Below are positions 8,670 to 16,808 of a stretch of DNA of 64,000 bases, one piece after another. The DNA comes from Simiduia litorea (GTDB lineage Bacteria; Pseudomonadota; Gammaproteobacteria; Pseudomonadales; Cellvibrionaceae), in the NCBI RefSeq assembly GCF_042853465.1, contig NZ_AP031497.1, positions 186,001 to 250,000 of the forward strand, written 5' to 3'. Each line of letters begins with the position of its first letter. The stretch's first letter is position 1. The notes beneath the pieces are model-generated. The model did not search any database. It saw only the letters and a program-made list of their open reading frames with translations, and was not told the origin of the DNA. A program made the position numbers and the translations under genes.

Positions 8670-10562
8670 TTATAAAGCTTCATCGTCCACCACGCGCAGC
8701 GGCAGCAAGTCGCTGTTGGTGGTAATGATTAAAGATTTATCAATCCTTACACAGGCGCCGGCGTATTTTCCCGCCACTGAAAACGTGCACACTTGGGTTT
8801 TATAGCCATCTATTTCCGGCAGTTTAAACAGCGCTTGATAAATCTGATCTTGCGCGTCGAATTTCCCTTCCGTTTCCTTTAAAACTTGCGCATTTTTATC
8901 GAACAAGCTGATGTTAGAACCACAGCGCCCGGCAATGGGCTTAGTCACATAGCCTTGGCTGGCGAGTTCATCGGTTAGGCTGAACTGTGAATTCAATAGG
9001 TAGGGGTGGTTGGGAAATATATGCCACAAAATCGGTAGTATGGCTTTATTACTGGGGATCAGCGTCCAAAAGGGTTCGTACACCATCACGTCTGGGCGCA
9101 GCAGTAAGTCCACCAAGCGCGGCGCGAGATGTTCATCTTCGGCGTGGCGCAATTGCGGATGTCGATCGTCAGCTTCGCATTCGGCCCGAATTTGATCCAG
9201 TGCTGTTTCCCACGCCCAAGTCTTCCACACACAGCGAATGGCTTCGCCGTCTGTATCAATAATATCGCCGGCATCATTCCAGCGAAGGTCGGCCATGCCC
9301 TTCACAGCTTTTGATCGAATGCCAGCTGCTGTGGCTGCGGCTCGAATAAATTGCGCGTGATAGGTTTCTTCTAAATCTGTGTCTTGCAAAATATGCAGCA
9401 CACTGTCGATGCCGCTGCTGGCCCAGGCCTGTTGCAACTGCGCGGCGAGTTCTGCGCCCGGATCTGAGCCTTCCGTCACACCAAAGTGCGCGGCCCATTT
9501 ACCTTGAATGCGTCCCGCTTCCGTGTGGCAAGAGGCCGAGTCGGCGTTGTATTCGTAAACCTTAATGCCCTTTTCTGTGACGCAAAAATCAAATCGGCCG
9601 GTAATCATGTGGCCTTTGCGGTTATCCCAGGATTTGCGCAAGCGCGGCCACAGGCTTTTTGGAATATTAAATTTTTCGAGCAACGCATCGTCTTGTAGCA
9701 CCGCTTGCGTGGCGTGCATGAACATTAAGTGCAGTTCATTGGTGGCGCGGGTTAATTCTTGCTCGGCAGTTTCAGACAATCGAAAATACCGATACTGCTC
9801 TTGTGCATTCTCTGAAGAACTTAATCTATGGCCGTGCATGGCGTTGATGTAGGCAGCCTCGGTTTTGTCTTGTGGATTGAGCCAAGGTTGCGTGTGCTGC
9901 CCGCCGATGGGGGCAAGCCGAGAGTTCAAGTTAAACAGTGCTGGCTCGCGAATGGTGCGGGGCGCAGCATATTGGCTGTCGGCGGTTTGAATCACCCAGC
10001 CGAGCACTTGGGTGTTTGGAAAAGATGAATCAATATAAACACCACCGTCTGCGGCGCGGGATAGCGGTAACTCGCGCGACCAATGTTGATGCTCCGGCAG
10101 CTTCATGTGGCCAACATTTTGTTCAGCGAAGCGAATGCAATTGTCGAATACATCGGTTACCACCGCAACGTGGCCGGTGACTTCAAACTCACCGCCCTCG
10201 CGCCAAATTAATAGGCAACCGGACTCCGGTGGCCGCTGGCTGCCATTGGCAAAGGAGTGCAGTGGTAATAGTTCGTTATCTGCTAGCCGCGTTACGTGGT
10301 GCAAATCGAAAATGTCGTAGGCCATGGCGACATCGTCAAACACGTAGCCGTAATTTACATAAAGCCAGCGCCGGGCAAATTCCACGCACTGCCATTTATA
10401 ACCCATGTAAACGCCATCCAGCTCGCTGCGGTAGGCGGCGCGCGATGGGTATTCGCGTTTATCGGCGCTCGGGTAATGGGATGAATAGATAGCAACCTGG
10501 CCAGGCGCGTAGCCTAACAGCGTGCCAAATTTTTCCGGTACTAGCGGGGCTTGATCAGACAT
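8670..10562 (-). CDS. gsp: bifunctional glutathionylspermidine synthetase/amidase
   Basis: 630 residues. The N-terminal CHAP amidase has its catalytic residues at the same numbers as the E. coli enzyme: C59 (GYKWQCVEF), H131 (EVTGHVAVV) and E147 (IRFAEQNVG). The C-terminal ~400 residues are the ATP-grasp-like synthetase domain (for example ENADSASC-type EYNADSASC near 330 and AGRCGSNISLFDK near 550). The enzyme makes and hydrolyses glutathionylspermidine, a thiol-polyamine conjugate linked to redox control of protein thiols. GAGGTG precedes ATG 10562. Single gene, convergent with ppc. Both activities appear intact. Confidence 0.95.
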   Translation of the reverse strand: MSDQAPLVPEKFGTLLGYAPGQVAIYSSHYPSADKREYPSRAAYRSELDGVYMGYKWQCVEFARRWLYVNYGYVFDDVAMAYDIFDLHHVTRLADNELLPLHSFANGSQRPPESGCLLIWREGGEFEVTGHVAVVTDVFDNCIRFAEQNVGHMKLPEHQHWSRELPLSRAADGGVYIDSSFPNTQVLGWVIQTADSQYAAPRTIREPALFNLNSRLAPIGGQHTQPWLNPQDKTEAAYINAMHGHRLSSSENAQEQYRYFRLSETAEQELTRATNELHLMFMHATQAVLQDDALLEKFNIPKSLWPRLRKSWDNRKGHMITGRFDFCVTEKGIKVYEYNADSASCHTEAGRIQGKWAAHFGVTEGSDPGAELAAQLQQAWASSGIDSVLHILQDTDLEETYHAQFIRAAATAAGIRSKAVKGMADLRWNDAGDIIDTDGEAIRCVWKTWAWETALDQIRAECEADDRHPQLRHAEDEHLAPRLVDLLLRPDVMVYEPFWTLIPSNKAILPILWHIFPNHPYLLNSQFSLTDELASQGYVTKPIAGRCGSNISLFDKNAQVLKETEGKFDAQDQIYQALFKLPEIDGYKTQVCTFSVAGKYAGACVRIDKSLIITTNSDLLPLRVVDDEAL

Positions 10563-10806
10563 AAATGCACCTCAATGGTGGCTCGCATCATCGGCAATTT
10601 GTTATTTATCTACAAGAGGTCGCTTTAGAAAAAACCACAACGAGTGTTAACCTTTTGCTTGCCGCGTTAGAGTTAGCTAGCAGGCGTGCGTTACGTCATA
10701 ACGCCGTGTTTTAGCGAGAGTAGCACTAAGGTGTTCTACAGTTGGGTTAGTTCAATCTACGAGCAGCTGTTCTACACTGTCGACGTCACGAATTTAGGGG
10801 AGAGGT

Positions 10807-11727
10807 GTGGTGAAAGAAAAACGTATGAGAAAAGAGCAAAAGGCGCTGCGCATATCCCTCTTCGGCGTCGTCTTCTTTGTTGCTCTCGCCTTGGGTTTCG
10901 CCGTTTACACCGGCTCAGACGCTATTCTGTTTGACGGCATCTATTCACTGGTATCTTTCGCCACCGCGCTGTTAACCCTTAAAGTCGCCAAGCTGGCCGA
11001 GCGACCCGACGACGACAACTTTCATTTTGGCTACACCACCCTAGAGCCAACGCTCAATCTGTTCAAATCCCTCATCACCATTGTGGTGTGTGTGTACGCG
11101 GCGGTAGAGGCCCTACAGCGTTTTTTGTCGGGTGGCACCGAGGCCGAATACGGTTGGGCCGTGGTGTACGGTGTGTTGGCAACCTCCGGCTGCTTCATTG
11201 TGGCCATGCTGCTGCGCAAATACGGCCGCGATTGCCGTTCGGATTTAGTCAATGTGGAATCAAAGGCGTGGTTTGTAGACGCACTCTTAAGTGCCTCGGT
11301 GCTATTGGGTTTTATCTTCGCCTGGACAATTTCAAAATCCAGCTATGCACACTACGCGCCCTATGTAGACCCACTGTTATTAATGATCATCGTCGCGCTA
11401 GCGCTGCCTATTCCCGGCAAAATATTCCTCAACAGCCTGCGGGAAGTCATCGTGATGGCGCCACCATCGGATGTGGTGGATGAAATAGGCGAGCGGCTCA
11501 TCCCAACCCTCGCCCACGTACCGCACGACCTGATCGAATACCGCGTCAACAAACGCGGCCGCAATACCTACCTGCTGGTGCACGTGCTGGTGTCTGATGA
11601 ATTTGAAATACATTCCATAGAACGGCTCGATGACATTCGGCGCAAGAGCAGCGCACAGATGAAGGAATGGAATCCGGAAATAGTGATGGATATTCTGTTT
11701 GTTAAGGATAAAACCTTAATCTACTAG
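10807..11727 (+). CDS. cation diffusion facilitator (CDF) family transporter
   Basis: 306-residue inner-membrane protein with about six membrane helices in residues 15-215 and a cytoplasmic C-terminal domain (~220-306) typical of CDF metal exporters. The helix-2 metal site region reads FDGIYSL rather than the usual HxxxD-S pattern, and HFGYTTLEP follows, as in the divergent CDF subgroup with uncertain metal. GTG 10807 or 10810 or ATG 10825 could start it; the GGGGAGAGG purine run at 10797-10805 favours the GTG pair or an ATG with long spacing. Probably exports a divalent cation with proton exchange. Substrate cannot be named. Confidence 0.85.
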   Translation: MVKEKRMRKEQKALRISLFGVVFFVALALGFAVYTGSDAILFDGIYSLVSFATALLTLKVAKLAERPDDDNFHFGYTTLEPTLNLFKSLITIVVCVYAAVEALQRFLSGGTEAEYGWAVVYGVLATSGCFIVAMLLRKYGRDCRSDLVNVESKAWFVDALLSASVLLGFIFAWTISKSSYAHYAPYVDPLLLMIIVALALPIPGKIFLNSLREVIVMAPPSDVVDEIGERLIPTLAHVPHDLIEYRVNKRGRNTYLLVHVLVSDEFEIHSIERLDDIRRKSSAQMKEWNPEIVMDILFVKDKTLIY

Positions 11728-11800
11728 TGGGTGATCGCCTAGAGATTCAGAATCGAGAGTTATTACCTGAACTAGCTAACTGTGCAGAGCAAAATCTCTA

Positions 11801-11900
11801 AAGCTAGGTTTTGGCGCCCAAAAGCAATATATTCTGTAAAATGTGTGCCGCCATCAAGCAAGGTGATGATGGCATGTCAATGCATTCCTCGCCTGATATA
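11801..11900 (+). repeat. diverged direct repeat, copy A (upstream of the lipoprotein gene)
   Basis: About 100 bp starting AAGCTAGGTTTTGGCGCC and including CAATATATTC and AAGGTGAT, then a CATGTC..TGCAT..CCTGAT tail. It matches copy B at 14838-14936 in the same orientation: 32 of the first 40 positions are identical, with blocks beyond. The two copies bracket the 785-aa lipoprotein gene. Confidence 0.6.
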
Positions 11901-11966
11901 CGACCACTCTGCCAATCAGCAGATTTATTGCTTTCCGTAAAGCTTTACAGAATTGCGGGTGGTCGT
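11900..11966. other. structured intergenic inverted repeat
   Basis: ACGACCAC (11900-11907) pairs perfectly with GTGGTCGT (11959-11966), and the stem can extend inward imperfectly. The interior holds a 12-bp palindrome GTAAAGCTTTAC. It lies between repeat copy A and the lipoprotein start. It could be a folded RNA leader or a protein-binding element; the recombination boxes of an attC site are not evident here. Confidence 0.4.
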
Positions 11967-12010
11967 TAGCATGCGCCACCATTACGAATAACAAAAACGA
12001 ACCCTTTATT

Positions 12011-14368
12011 ATGGCGAATTTTTTCAAAAACCTTTCTTTAATCTCGATAACTATCTTATTTCTCGTTGCATGTGGTGGTGGCGGAGGGTCAACACCTACA
12101 AATAACAATTCGAGCGACACTACTGCACCCCTATTGGCTGAAGTCGCACCAGTTTCAACACCTACTATCAACAATCAGCCGTACTATACATTCAGTAGCA
12201 ACGAAGCCGGGCGAATTTCATATAGGGGCTCATGTAGGTCAACTAACACCAATGCAGTCAGCGGTAACAACACCGTTACCTTTAGCCAGCTCGAGCCCGG
12301 CAACTACACAGGCTGCGAAGTTTTAGTTACCGACGGAGCGGGCAACACATCTTCAGCTCTAGCTGTTTCAAGTTTCGAGGTAGTAAGCCCAGCCTCTTCT
12401 GAGTTTTTCAATCGAATTAATTTCCCTCAATCCGGCTCAAATGCCGATGGAAGCAATGAACTTGTATTTCGCGGAAAAATTGAACGGGTTGAAGGTTCGC
12501 AACGATCATTAGATCAAGTTGTTGGTTTTTTTGTAAAAGATGAAGCCGTAACTCTAGATTTAGAAACTGGCAGCTGGAATGTAACGGTAGATTTGAATCA
12601 GGGAAGCAATCAAATTCCGCTACTAATAAACTTCGTCGATGGTAGCAAAATTGAAAGTCAGGTAAGTATTACAAATACACCCATTCTTCCTACAGCAGGG
12701 CAAATTGCCTATGAGCAATCAAGTCGAATACTGTACCTTTTCGGGACGACTGATAGGCGAGTACACGCACTAGATCTAATTAGTGGTAGTCACCGATTAG
12801 TGTCATCAGCGCACAATGGGACTATGCTGCCCGGGGCAAAAGGCCTTGAAGTTGACCTAAGCAATAATCGCCTTGTCTTTTTCAGTCCATCTGAAAGCGC
12901 TCTTGCCGCTATAAATATAAACACGGGAGAGCAGACGATTTTATCTGCGCAATCAAGGGGTGTCGGGCCTGCCATTGTTTCAGGTACAGACGTTAAGCTT
13001 ACCGCAGACAACACCAAAGCATACGTCATAGATTCCGGAAACGCTGCAGTAATTAGCGTGGACTTAAACACAGGTAACAGAACTGTAATTACTGGAATTG
13101 GCACCGGAGCGGGCCCAAATCTCCCCCAATCTACCTTCGCTGCGGGGCTTGATCTGGATGAGACAAATAATCGAATATTCGTTTACGGTTTGCATGATGT
13201 ATATGCTGTGAACATTCTAACTGGGGAGAGGTCAATATTTTCCACTGCTAATGTTAATAGTAGTAATTCAAAATCTTCCGAAACAGTGCTCGATCTGCCT
13301 AATAATAGGATACTTTACGTCCGCAACGAGATGGTTATTGCATTAGATTTAGCCACAGGAAATACAACAACGCTTGTAAATTTAGATGACAACAATGCCT
13401 TATATACCTCTGAAGTATTAAACGGGATAGCTATTACAAACACCGGCGAAATCTTTCTGTCGCATCAAAATACCGGTGAAGTAGTTAAACTTAACGCAGG
13501 CACATATTCCGCTGAAACTCTATTAGCCGAGCTGCATATAGGGAGCGGTACGCCATTAAAAGGAGCCACAGCTATTGCACTAGACGTTGCCGGGGGAACT
13601 GCATTTGTTTCGTATGAGGATATTAATAGGGGTATAGCGGCTGTTAATTTGATCGACGGAAACAGGGCTGTATTGGTTGATCAAAACACAAATTTTCTAT
13701 TAGCTAACGGCGACATCACCGATATTAACTACGACCCAATCGAGGATCGCCTCGTTGCTCTAGGTATCGATCTATGGGCGATAGATACAAGTAGCGGCGA
13801 TATATCTACACTGGCGCCCTCAATTGAGGGGTACGCATTTAAGCTCAGCCCTGATGGAGTTAATGTTTATATCGGCGCGGTAAGTGGGCGTTTCTATCAG
13901 TTAGATCTCAGTGGCAATATCGAAACAACGATCAGTGATTCAAATACCAGCGTCCTTGGCCTTACTCTCGCGGACGATGATGCCACAGCCTTTCTGCTAG
14001 ATAGCTTAGATGATGGTGTTTTTAGCGTTGATTTAATGTCAGGCAACCAATTTGAAGTCAGCGGCAAGAACAGCGGGCAAGGAGTTCCAATAAACCATCT
14101 AAGGGATATTGTGTTTGACTCAGCCAGCTTGAAATTGATTGCTTCCGATGTAAATGAACGCCATATCATTACCATAGACACGGTGACGGGTGAACGTTCG
14201 ATGTTGACTTCAGAATCTGTCGGCAACGGCGCGCAAATTAATTCCATCGCGCCAGCAGGCCTTGAATATGACCCTTCTAAAAATGTGCTTTACATAGTAG
14301 ATGGTGTAACCGGCGCAATCGTAATGGTAGATAGACTGTCTGGCGATAAGGTAACTATTAGTCGCTAG
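12011..14368 (+). CDS. large secreted lipoprotein with Ig-like and beta-propeller-like repeats
   Basis: 785 residues. Signal peptide with lipobox LVAC, then a poly-Gly linker (CGGGGGSTPTNNN), so it is probably anchored in the outer membrane. Residues ~35-135 resemble a bacterial Ig-like module (TDGAGNTSSAL). From ~220 onward there are many ~45-residue repeats of the form V-x-x-I-D-x-x-T-G-x-R-x-x-[IL]-[ST], for example VSVDLNTGNRTVITGIG, as in WD40-like or NHL-like beta-propellers. Function unknown; surface binding is plausible. No clear Shine-Dalgarno before ATG 12011. Codon use is AT-richer than its neighbours, and the gene is flanked by diverged direct repeats, both suggesting acquisition. 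Confidence 0.8.
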   Translation: MANFFKNLSLISITILFLVACGGGGGSTPTNNNSSDTTAPLLAEVAPVSTPTINNQPYYTFSSNEAGRISYRGSCRSTNTNAVSGNNTVTFSQLEPGNYTGCEVLVTDGAGNTSSALAVSSFEVVSPASSEFFNRINFPQSGSNADGSNELVFRGKIERVEGSQRSLDQVVGFFVKDEAVTLDLETGSWNVTVDLNQGSNQIPLLINFVDGSKIESQVSITNTPILPTAGQIAYEQSSRILYLFGTTDRRVHALDLISGSHRLVSSAHNGTMLPGAKGLEVDLSNNRLVFFSPSESALAAININTGEQTILSAQSRGVGPAIVSGTDVKLTADNTKAYVIDSGNAAVISVDLNTGNRTVITGIGTGAGPNLPQSTFAAGLDLDETNNRIFVYGLHDVYAVNILTGERSIFSTANVNSSNSKSSETVLDLPNNRILYVRNEMVIALDLATGNTTTLVNLDDNNALYTSEVLNGIAITNTGEIFLSHQNTGEVVKLNAGTYSAETLLAELHIGSGTPLKGATAIALDVAGGTAFVSYEDINRGIAAVNLIDGNRAVLVDQNTNFLLANGDITDINYDPIEDRLVALGIDLWAIDTSSGDISTLAPSIEGYAFKLSPDGVNVYIGAVSGRFYQLDLSGNIETTISDSNTSVLGLTLADDDATAFLLDSLDDGVFSVDLMSGNQFEVSGKNSGQGVPINHLRDIVFDSASLKLIASDVNERHIITIDTVTGERSMLTSESVGNGAQINSIAPAGLEYDPSKNVLYIVDGVTGAIVMVDRLSGDKVTISR

Positions 14369-14397
14369 GTTGCACGATTTGTACTAATGGCTTCAAT

Positions 14398-14432
14398 GTG
14401 GAAATAACGTGAGGGAACAGCGTTATTTCCAC
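14398..14432 (+). terminator. strong hairpin after the lipoprotein gene
   Basis: A 12-bp perfect inverted repeat (GTGGAAATAACG / CGTTATTTCCAC) with an 11-nt loop, 30 bp after the stop codon. No T-run follows, so it is a possible terminator or 3' stabilising hairpin rather than a canonical one. Confidence 0.5.
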
Positions 14433-14837
14433 GTTTACAGTTGCCATGAATTTAATGGGGCCAGATAGAATTAACAACACATAGACATCCACGCCAAATA
14501 CCGATCCAAAGATTTAACATAGTTGATTAGGCAGTTCCACCGTGACGGCACTTCATAAAATTTACTCACACCACTTTAGCAGCCTGCCATGGCTATCTAT
14601 CTATAGCTAAACAACGTCGATACTATTCACCTATTGGGTTGCTCAACTACAAGGCCAGCTTAGGTTGGTAGTCAATGCGGGAGTGGCGCCTAAAACATCT
14701 TCCTGCCAAATTTAAATGTCTAGCGCTCGCCAATAGAATTAAAATGAGTAAATTCAGTAAGTTAATGAGAGCTTAAAGCGCGCGATAACAATATTATTGA
14801 GCCTTTCCTGAAAAATGAAATGTGAGTTGAATAAATC
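14433..14837. other. long intergenic stretch without a recognisable gene
   Basis: About 400 bp, AT-rich, stop codons in all frames, no tRNA fold or known RNA motif seen. The stretch leads into repeat copy B and the attC-like array. It may be remnant DNA from insertion or loss of genes. Confidence 0.4.
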
Positions 14838-14936
14838 AAGCTAGATTTCGACACCTAAAAACAATATATTCGATAAAAAATAAAACGGTAACCAGGGAAG
14901 GTGATACCGACATGTCTGCATAATTACCTGATTTCA
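14838..14936 (+). repeat. diverged direct repeat, copy B (downstream of the lipoprotein gene)
   Basis: Begins AAGCTAGATTTCGACACC and shares CAATATATTC, AAGGTGAT and CATGTC with copy A at 11801-11900, in the same orientation and with substitutions throughout. It ends 4 bp before the first attC-like site, tying the repeat to the start of the cassette-like array. Confidence 0.6.
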
Positions 14937-14939
14937 GAA

Positions 14940-15002
14940 ATTAAACTGACCCGACCTAGGTTTTCAGATTAAACCGACAGGTGGGTATACTAAGCGTTAA
15001 CT
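14940..15002 (+). other. attC-like site 0 (array entrance)
   Basis: Left box ATTAAAC (14940-14946) and right box GTTAACT (14996-15002). The inner stem pairs ACCC-G-ACCT with AGGT-GGGT, leaving one G unpaired, like the extrahelical base of genuine attC sites. The 63-nt length is in the attC range. The next gene starts 15 bp later. Confidence 0.45.
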
Positions 15003-15016
15003 GCTGAGAGAAGAAA

Positions 15017-15352
15017 TTGCCAAGATTCCTAAGTATTGTGTTTCCATTGCTTGCTTTTTCTGACACTAGTCAGGCGCATTCAATGAACTATGAAACGTTA
15101 AAGAATGGGGATCATGCATTGCAGATTGTAGTTAACAATACATCTGAGCTTGATGAAGCAAGGCGGGCATGGTTTCTGAAGGTTGAAGAAGTTTGCGGCA
15201 GAGATAATTATGAACGTACAGAATTAGTAGTGACCCAGGGCGGGTTTGGTGATGTGCATATTATTGATAAAGCTACTGGCAAAGGATCAACAAACACAGT
15301 GCTACCATCAGTCAACGGTGGTTTTAGGTGTAAAAATACAGTTAACAAGTAA
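15017..15352 (+). CDS. small secreted protein of unknown function (cassette 1)
   Basis: 111 residues from TTG 15017, with a GAGAGAAGA purine run just upstream; no in-frame ATG gives a signal peptide. Residues 1-20 look like a signal peptide (FLSIVFPLLAF...SQAHS). The mature part is small, polar, and has cysteines at VEEVCGRDN and GGFRCKN that could form a disulfide. No family recognised. Its stop codon at 15350-15352 lies inside the downstream attC-like site, as in integron cassettes. Probably periplasmic. Confidence 0.55.
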   Translation: MPRFLSIVFPLLAFSDTSQAHSMNYETLKNGDHALQIVVNNTSELDEARRAWFLKVEEVCGRDNYERTELVVTQGGFGDVHIIDKATGKGSTNTVLPSVNGGFRCKNTVNK

Positions 15353-15401
15353 AGGAAAACCGACGCGCAAAATACGCGCTCGGTTGCTTTAGGCATTATG
15401 T
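15340..15401 (+). other. attC-like site 1
   Basis: The best of the four sites. Left box AGTTAAC (15340-15346), degenerate right box ATTATGT (15395-15401). The inner stem pairs AACCGA with TCGGTT and GCGC with GCGC around a 7-nt loop, leaving C15364 bulged, and an outer TAAAG/CTTTA pairing follows. The layout closely parallels the short attC of aadA7-type cassettes, which also has a bulged C between CCGA and GC-rich segments. It could also act as a terminator, but there is no T-run. Confidence 0.6.
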
Positions 15402-15410
15402 GATCAGGTA

Positions 15411-15743
15411 ATGATGAAAATTCGTACCGTTATTATTCTTTCAGTCTTTGCGAATGCGCTATCTTCTATAGCTATTGTCCTAACGGGATCTGAAGTGAAT
15501 AATGTTCTAGGTCAGGTGCTGCTAGCAGTATCTTACCATCCATTTATAGTTGTGCTTTGTTGGTCCACATTAATTGGATTAAGCTATTTCTCATTTAGTT
15601 CGCTCTCAATGAGGGAGGCGCTTGTTGCGTTTGGTGTTCATACGGTGGCTTTCGCTGGGTGGGTTGTTGTAATGCTCGTACACTTTTTGGTTTTCAGATC
15701 ACATGCTAAATCACAAACGCTACCAAGTCGCAGCTATCGCTGA
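15411..15743 (+). CDS. small membrane protein of unknown function (cassette 2)
   Basis: 110 residues from ATG 15411, 10 bp after attC-like site 1. Three probable membrane helices (~7-26, ~36-65, ~70-95), positive residues at the C-terminus (RSHAKSQ...RSYR). No family recognised. Such three-helix proteins are common in integron cassettes. The last ~10 codons overlap the start of attC-like site 2. No signal peptide apart from the first helix. Function cannot be assigned. Confidence 0.6.
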   Translation: MMKIRTVIILSVFANALSSIAIVLTGSEVNNVLGQVLLAVSYHPFIVVLCWSTLIGLSYFSFSSLSMREALVAFGVHTVAFAGWVVVMLVHFLVFRSHAKSQTLPSRSYR

Positions 15744-15790
15744 TGGACTCGGCGCTAATCGCATCCCGCCCTTGCCACCGGCGTTACGTG
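15712..15790 (+). other. attC-like site 2
   Basis: Outer arms CACAAACGC (15712-15720) and GCGTTACGTG (15781-15790) pair with one or two bulges; an inner CAAG/CTTG pair follows. GCGCTAATCGC in the middle resembles the internal CGCTAACGCG element of longer attC sites. Right box GTTACGT fits GTTRRRY at 6 of 7 positions. The next gene starts 15 bp after it. Confidence 0.45.
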
Positions 15791-15803
15791 TACTAGGAAA
15801 GTT

Positions 15804-16808
15804 ATGGAAGTATCTGCAGAAGAAGAAATAAAACAGATAGAAATGAGAAATCCTCATGTAGCTATTTTAGGTGCAGGAGCGAGCTATGCAGCATTTCCTA
15901 AAGGCGACAAAAACGGTCGCAAGCTACCTTTAATGAATAATTTCGTTGAAACGCTGGGTATTGAGGAACTAATTTCTCGTACAGGTTTAGCGTTTTCGTC
16001 CACTAACTTTGAAGACATCTACTCTGAGATACATGTAAGACCAGAGCTAGGAGATATAAGAGAAGAGTTAGAGAATACTGTATATGATTACTTCCAAAAA
16101 ATGGAGTTGCCAGACGAGCCAACGATCTATGATCATTTAGTTCTATCGCTTCGAAACAAAGATTTTATAGCTACATTTAACTGGGACCCTTTTCTGGTGC
16201 AAGCCATACGAAGGAATGGTGCTCGTTTTAATTTACCTCGCACATTATTTTTACATGGTAATGTCGAAGTTGGTTATTGCCCTGATGACCATATGATGGG
16301 AAATAACGGTACTAGATGTCATCAATGCGGCGAACAATTGATCCGCACGAAATTGTTATATCCTGTTGGTGAAAAAAACTACCACCTTGACGAATTCATA
16401 TCTCGTCAATGGGCAACTTTGGCAGATCTATTAAAGCACACTTATATGGTGTCCATATTTGGTTATGGTGCCCCAACATCTGACGCCAGTGCGATTGCAC
16501 TCTTAAAAAAAGCTTGGGGGAGTGTAGGCAGCAGAAATATGGAAGAATTTGAGGTTATTGACGTCAGAGATGAAGATGATCTTAGAGCAACATGGGCGCC
16601 GTTCATTCATAGTCACCACTATCGAGTTGAAAATAGTTTTTACAATTCTTGGATAGCAAATCACCCGAGGCGAACAGGCGAAGCTTATATAAATCAGTTT
16701 CTTAATGCGCAATTCATTGAAAACAATCCATTACCAATGTCTGCAAGCTTTGAGGAGCTTTGGGCTTGGTATGACAGGTTGCAAGAAGTCGAAGATGCGC
16801 ACACGTAA
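15804..16808 (+). CDS. SIR2-like (NAD-binding) protein, candidate NADase/defence effector (cassette 3)
   Basis: 334 residues from ATG 15804. SIR2-family landmarks: GAGAS (residues 23-27), TFNWDPF (124-130, Asn126), LHGN (150-153, His151), and VSIFGYGAPTSDASA (~220-235). Between them is a zinc-ribbon-like set C159, H163, C172, C175 (CPDDH, RCHQCG). The N-in-TFNWD and H-in-LHG pair is what SIR2-type NADases such as ThsA use for catalysis. No fused sensor domain is visible; the C-terminal ~80 residues are unassigned. The gene ends at the next attC-like site. SIR2-like proteins in such mobile settings are often anti-phage effectors, but deacylase or pure binding roles are possible. Confidence 0.7.
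   Translation: MEVSAEEEIKQIEMRNPHVAILGAGASYAAFPKGDKNGRKLPLMNNFVETLGIEELISRTGLAFSSTNFEDIYSEIHVRPELGDIREELENTVYDYFQKMELPDEPTIYDHLVLSLRNKDFIATFNWDPFLVQAIRRNGARFNLPRTLFLHGNVEVGYCPDDHMMGNNGTRCHQCGEQLIRTKLLYPVGEKNYHLDEFISRQWATLADLLKHTYMVSIFGYGAPTSDASAIALLKKAWGSVGSRNMEEFEVIDVRDEDDLRATWAPFIHSHHYRVENSFYNSWIANHPRRTGEAYINQFLNAQFIENNPLPMSASFEELWAWYDRLQEVEDAHT

Noticed and set aside
10686..10934. Reading frame upstream of the CDF transporter
   Set aside because: Mostly overlaps the transporter gene in another frame and has no support of its own.
11900..11971. attC-like reading of the element before the lipoprotein gene
   Set aside because: GTTAGCA follows the right arm, but no matching left box is present, so it is listed only as a structured element.
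14398..14432. Hairpin as a further attC site
   Set aside because: The arms are perfectly symmetric with no bulged base, so it looks like an ordinary terminator-like hairpin.
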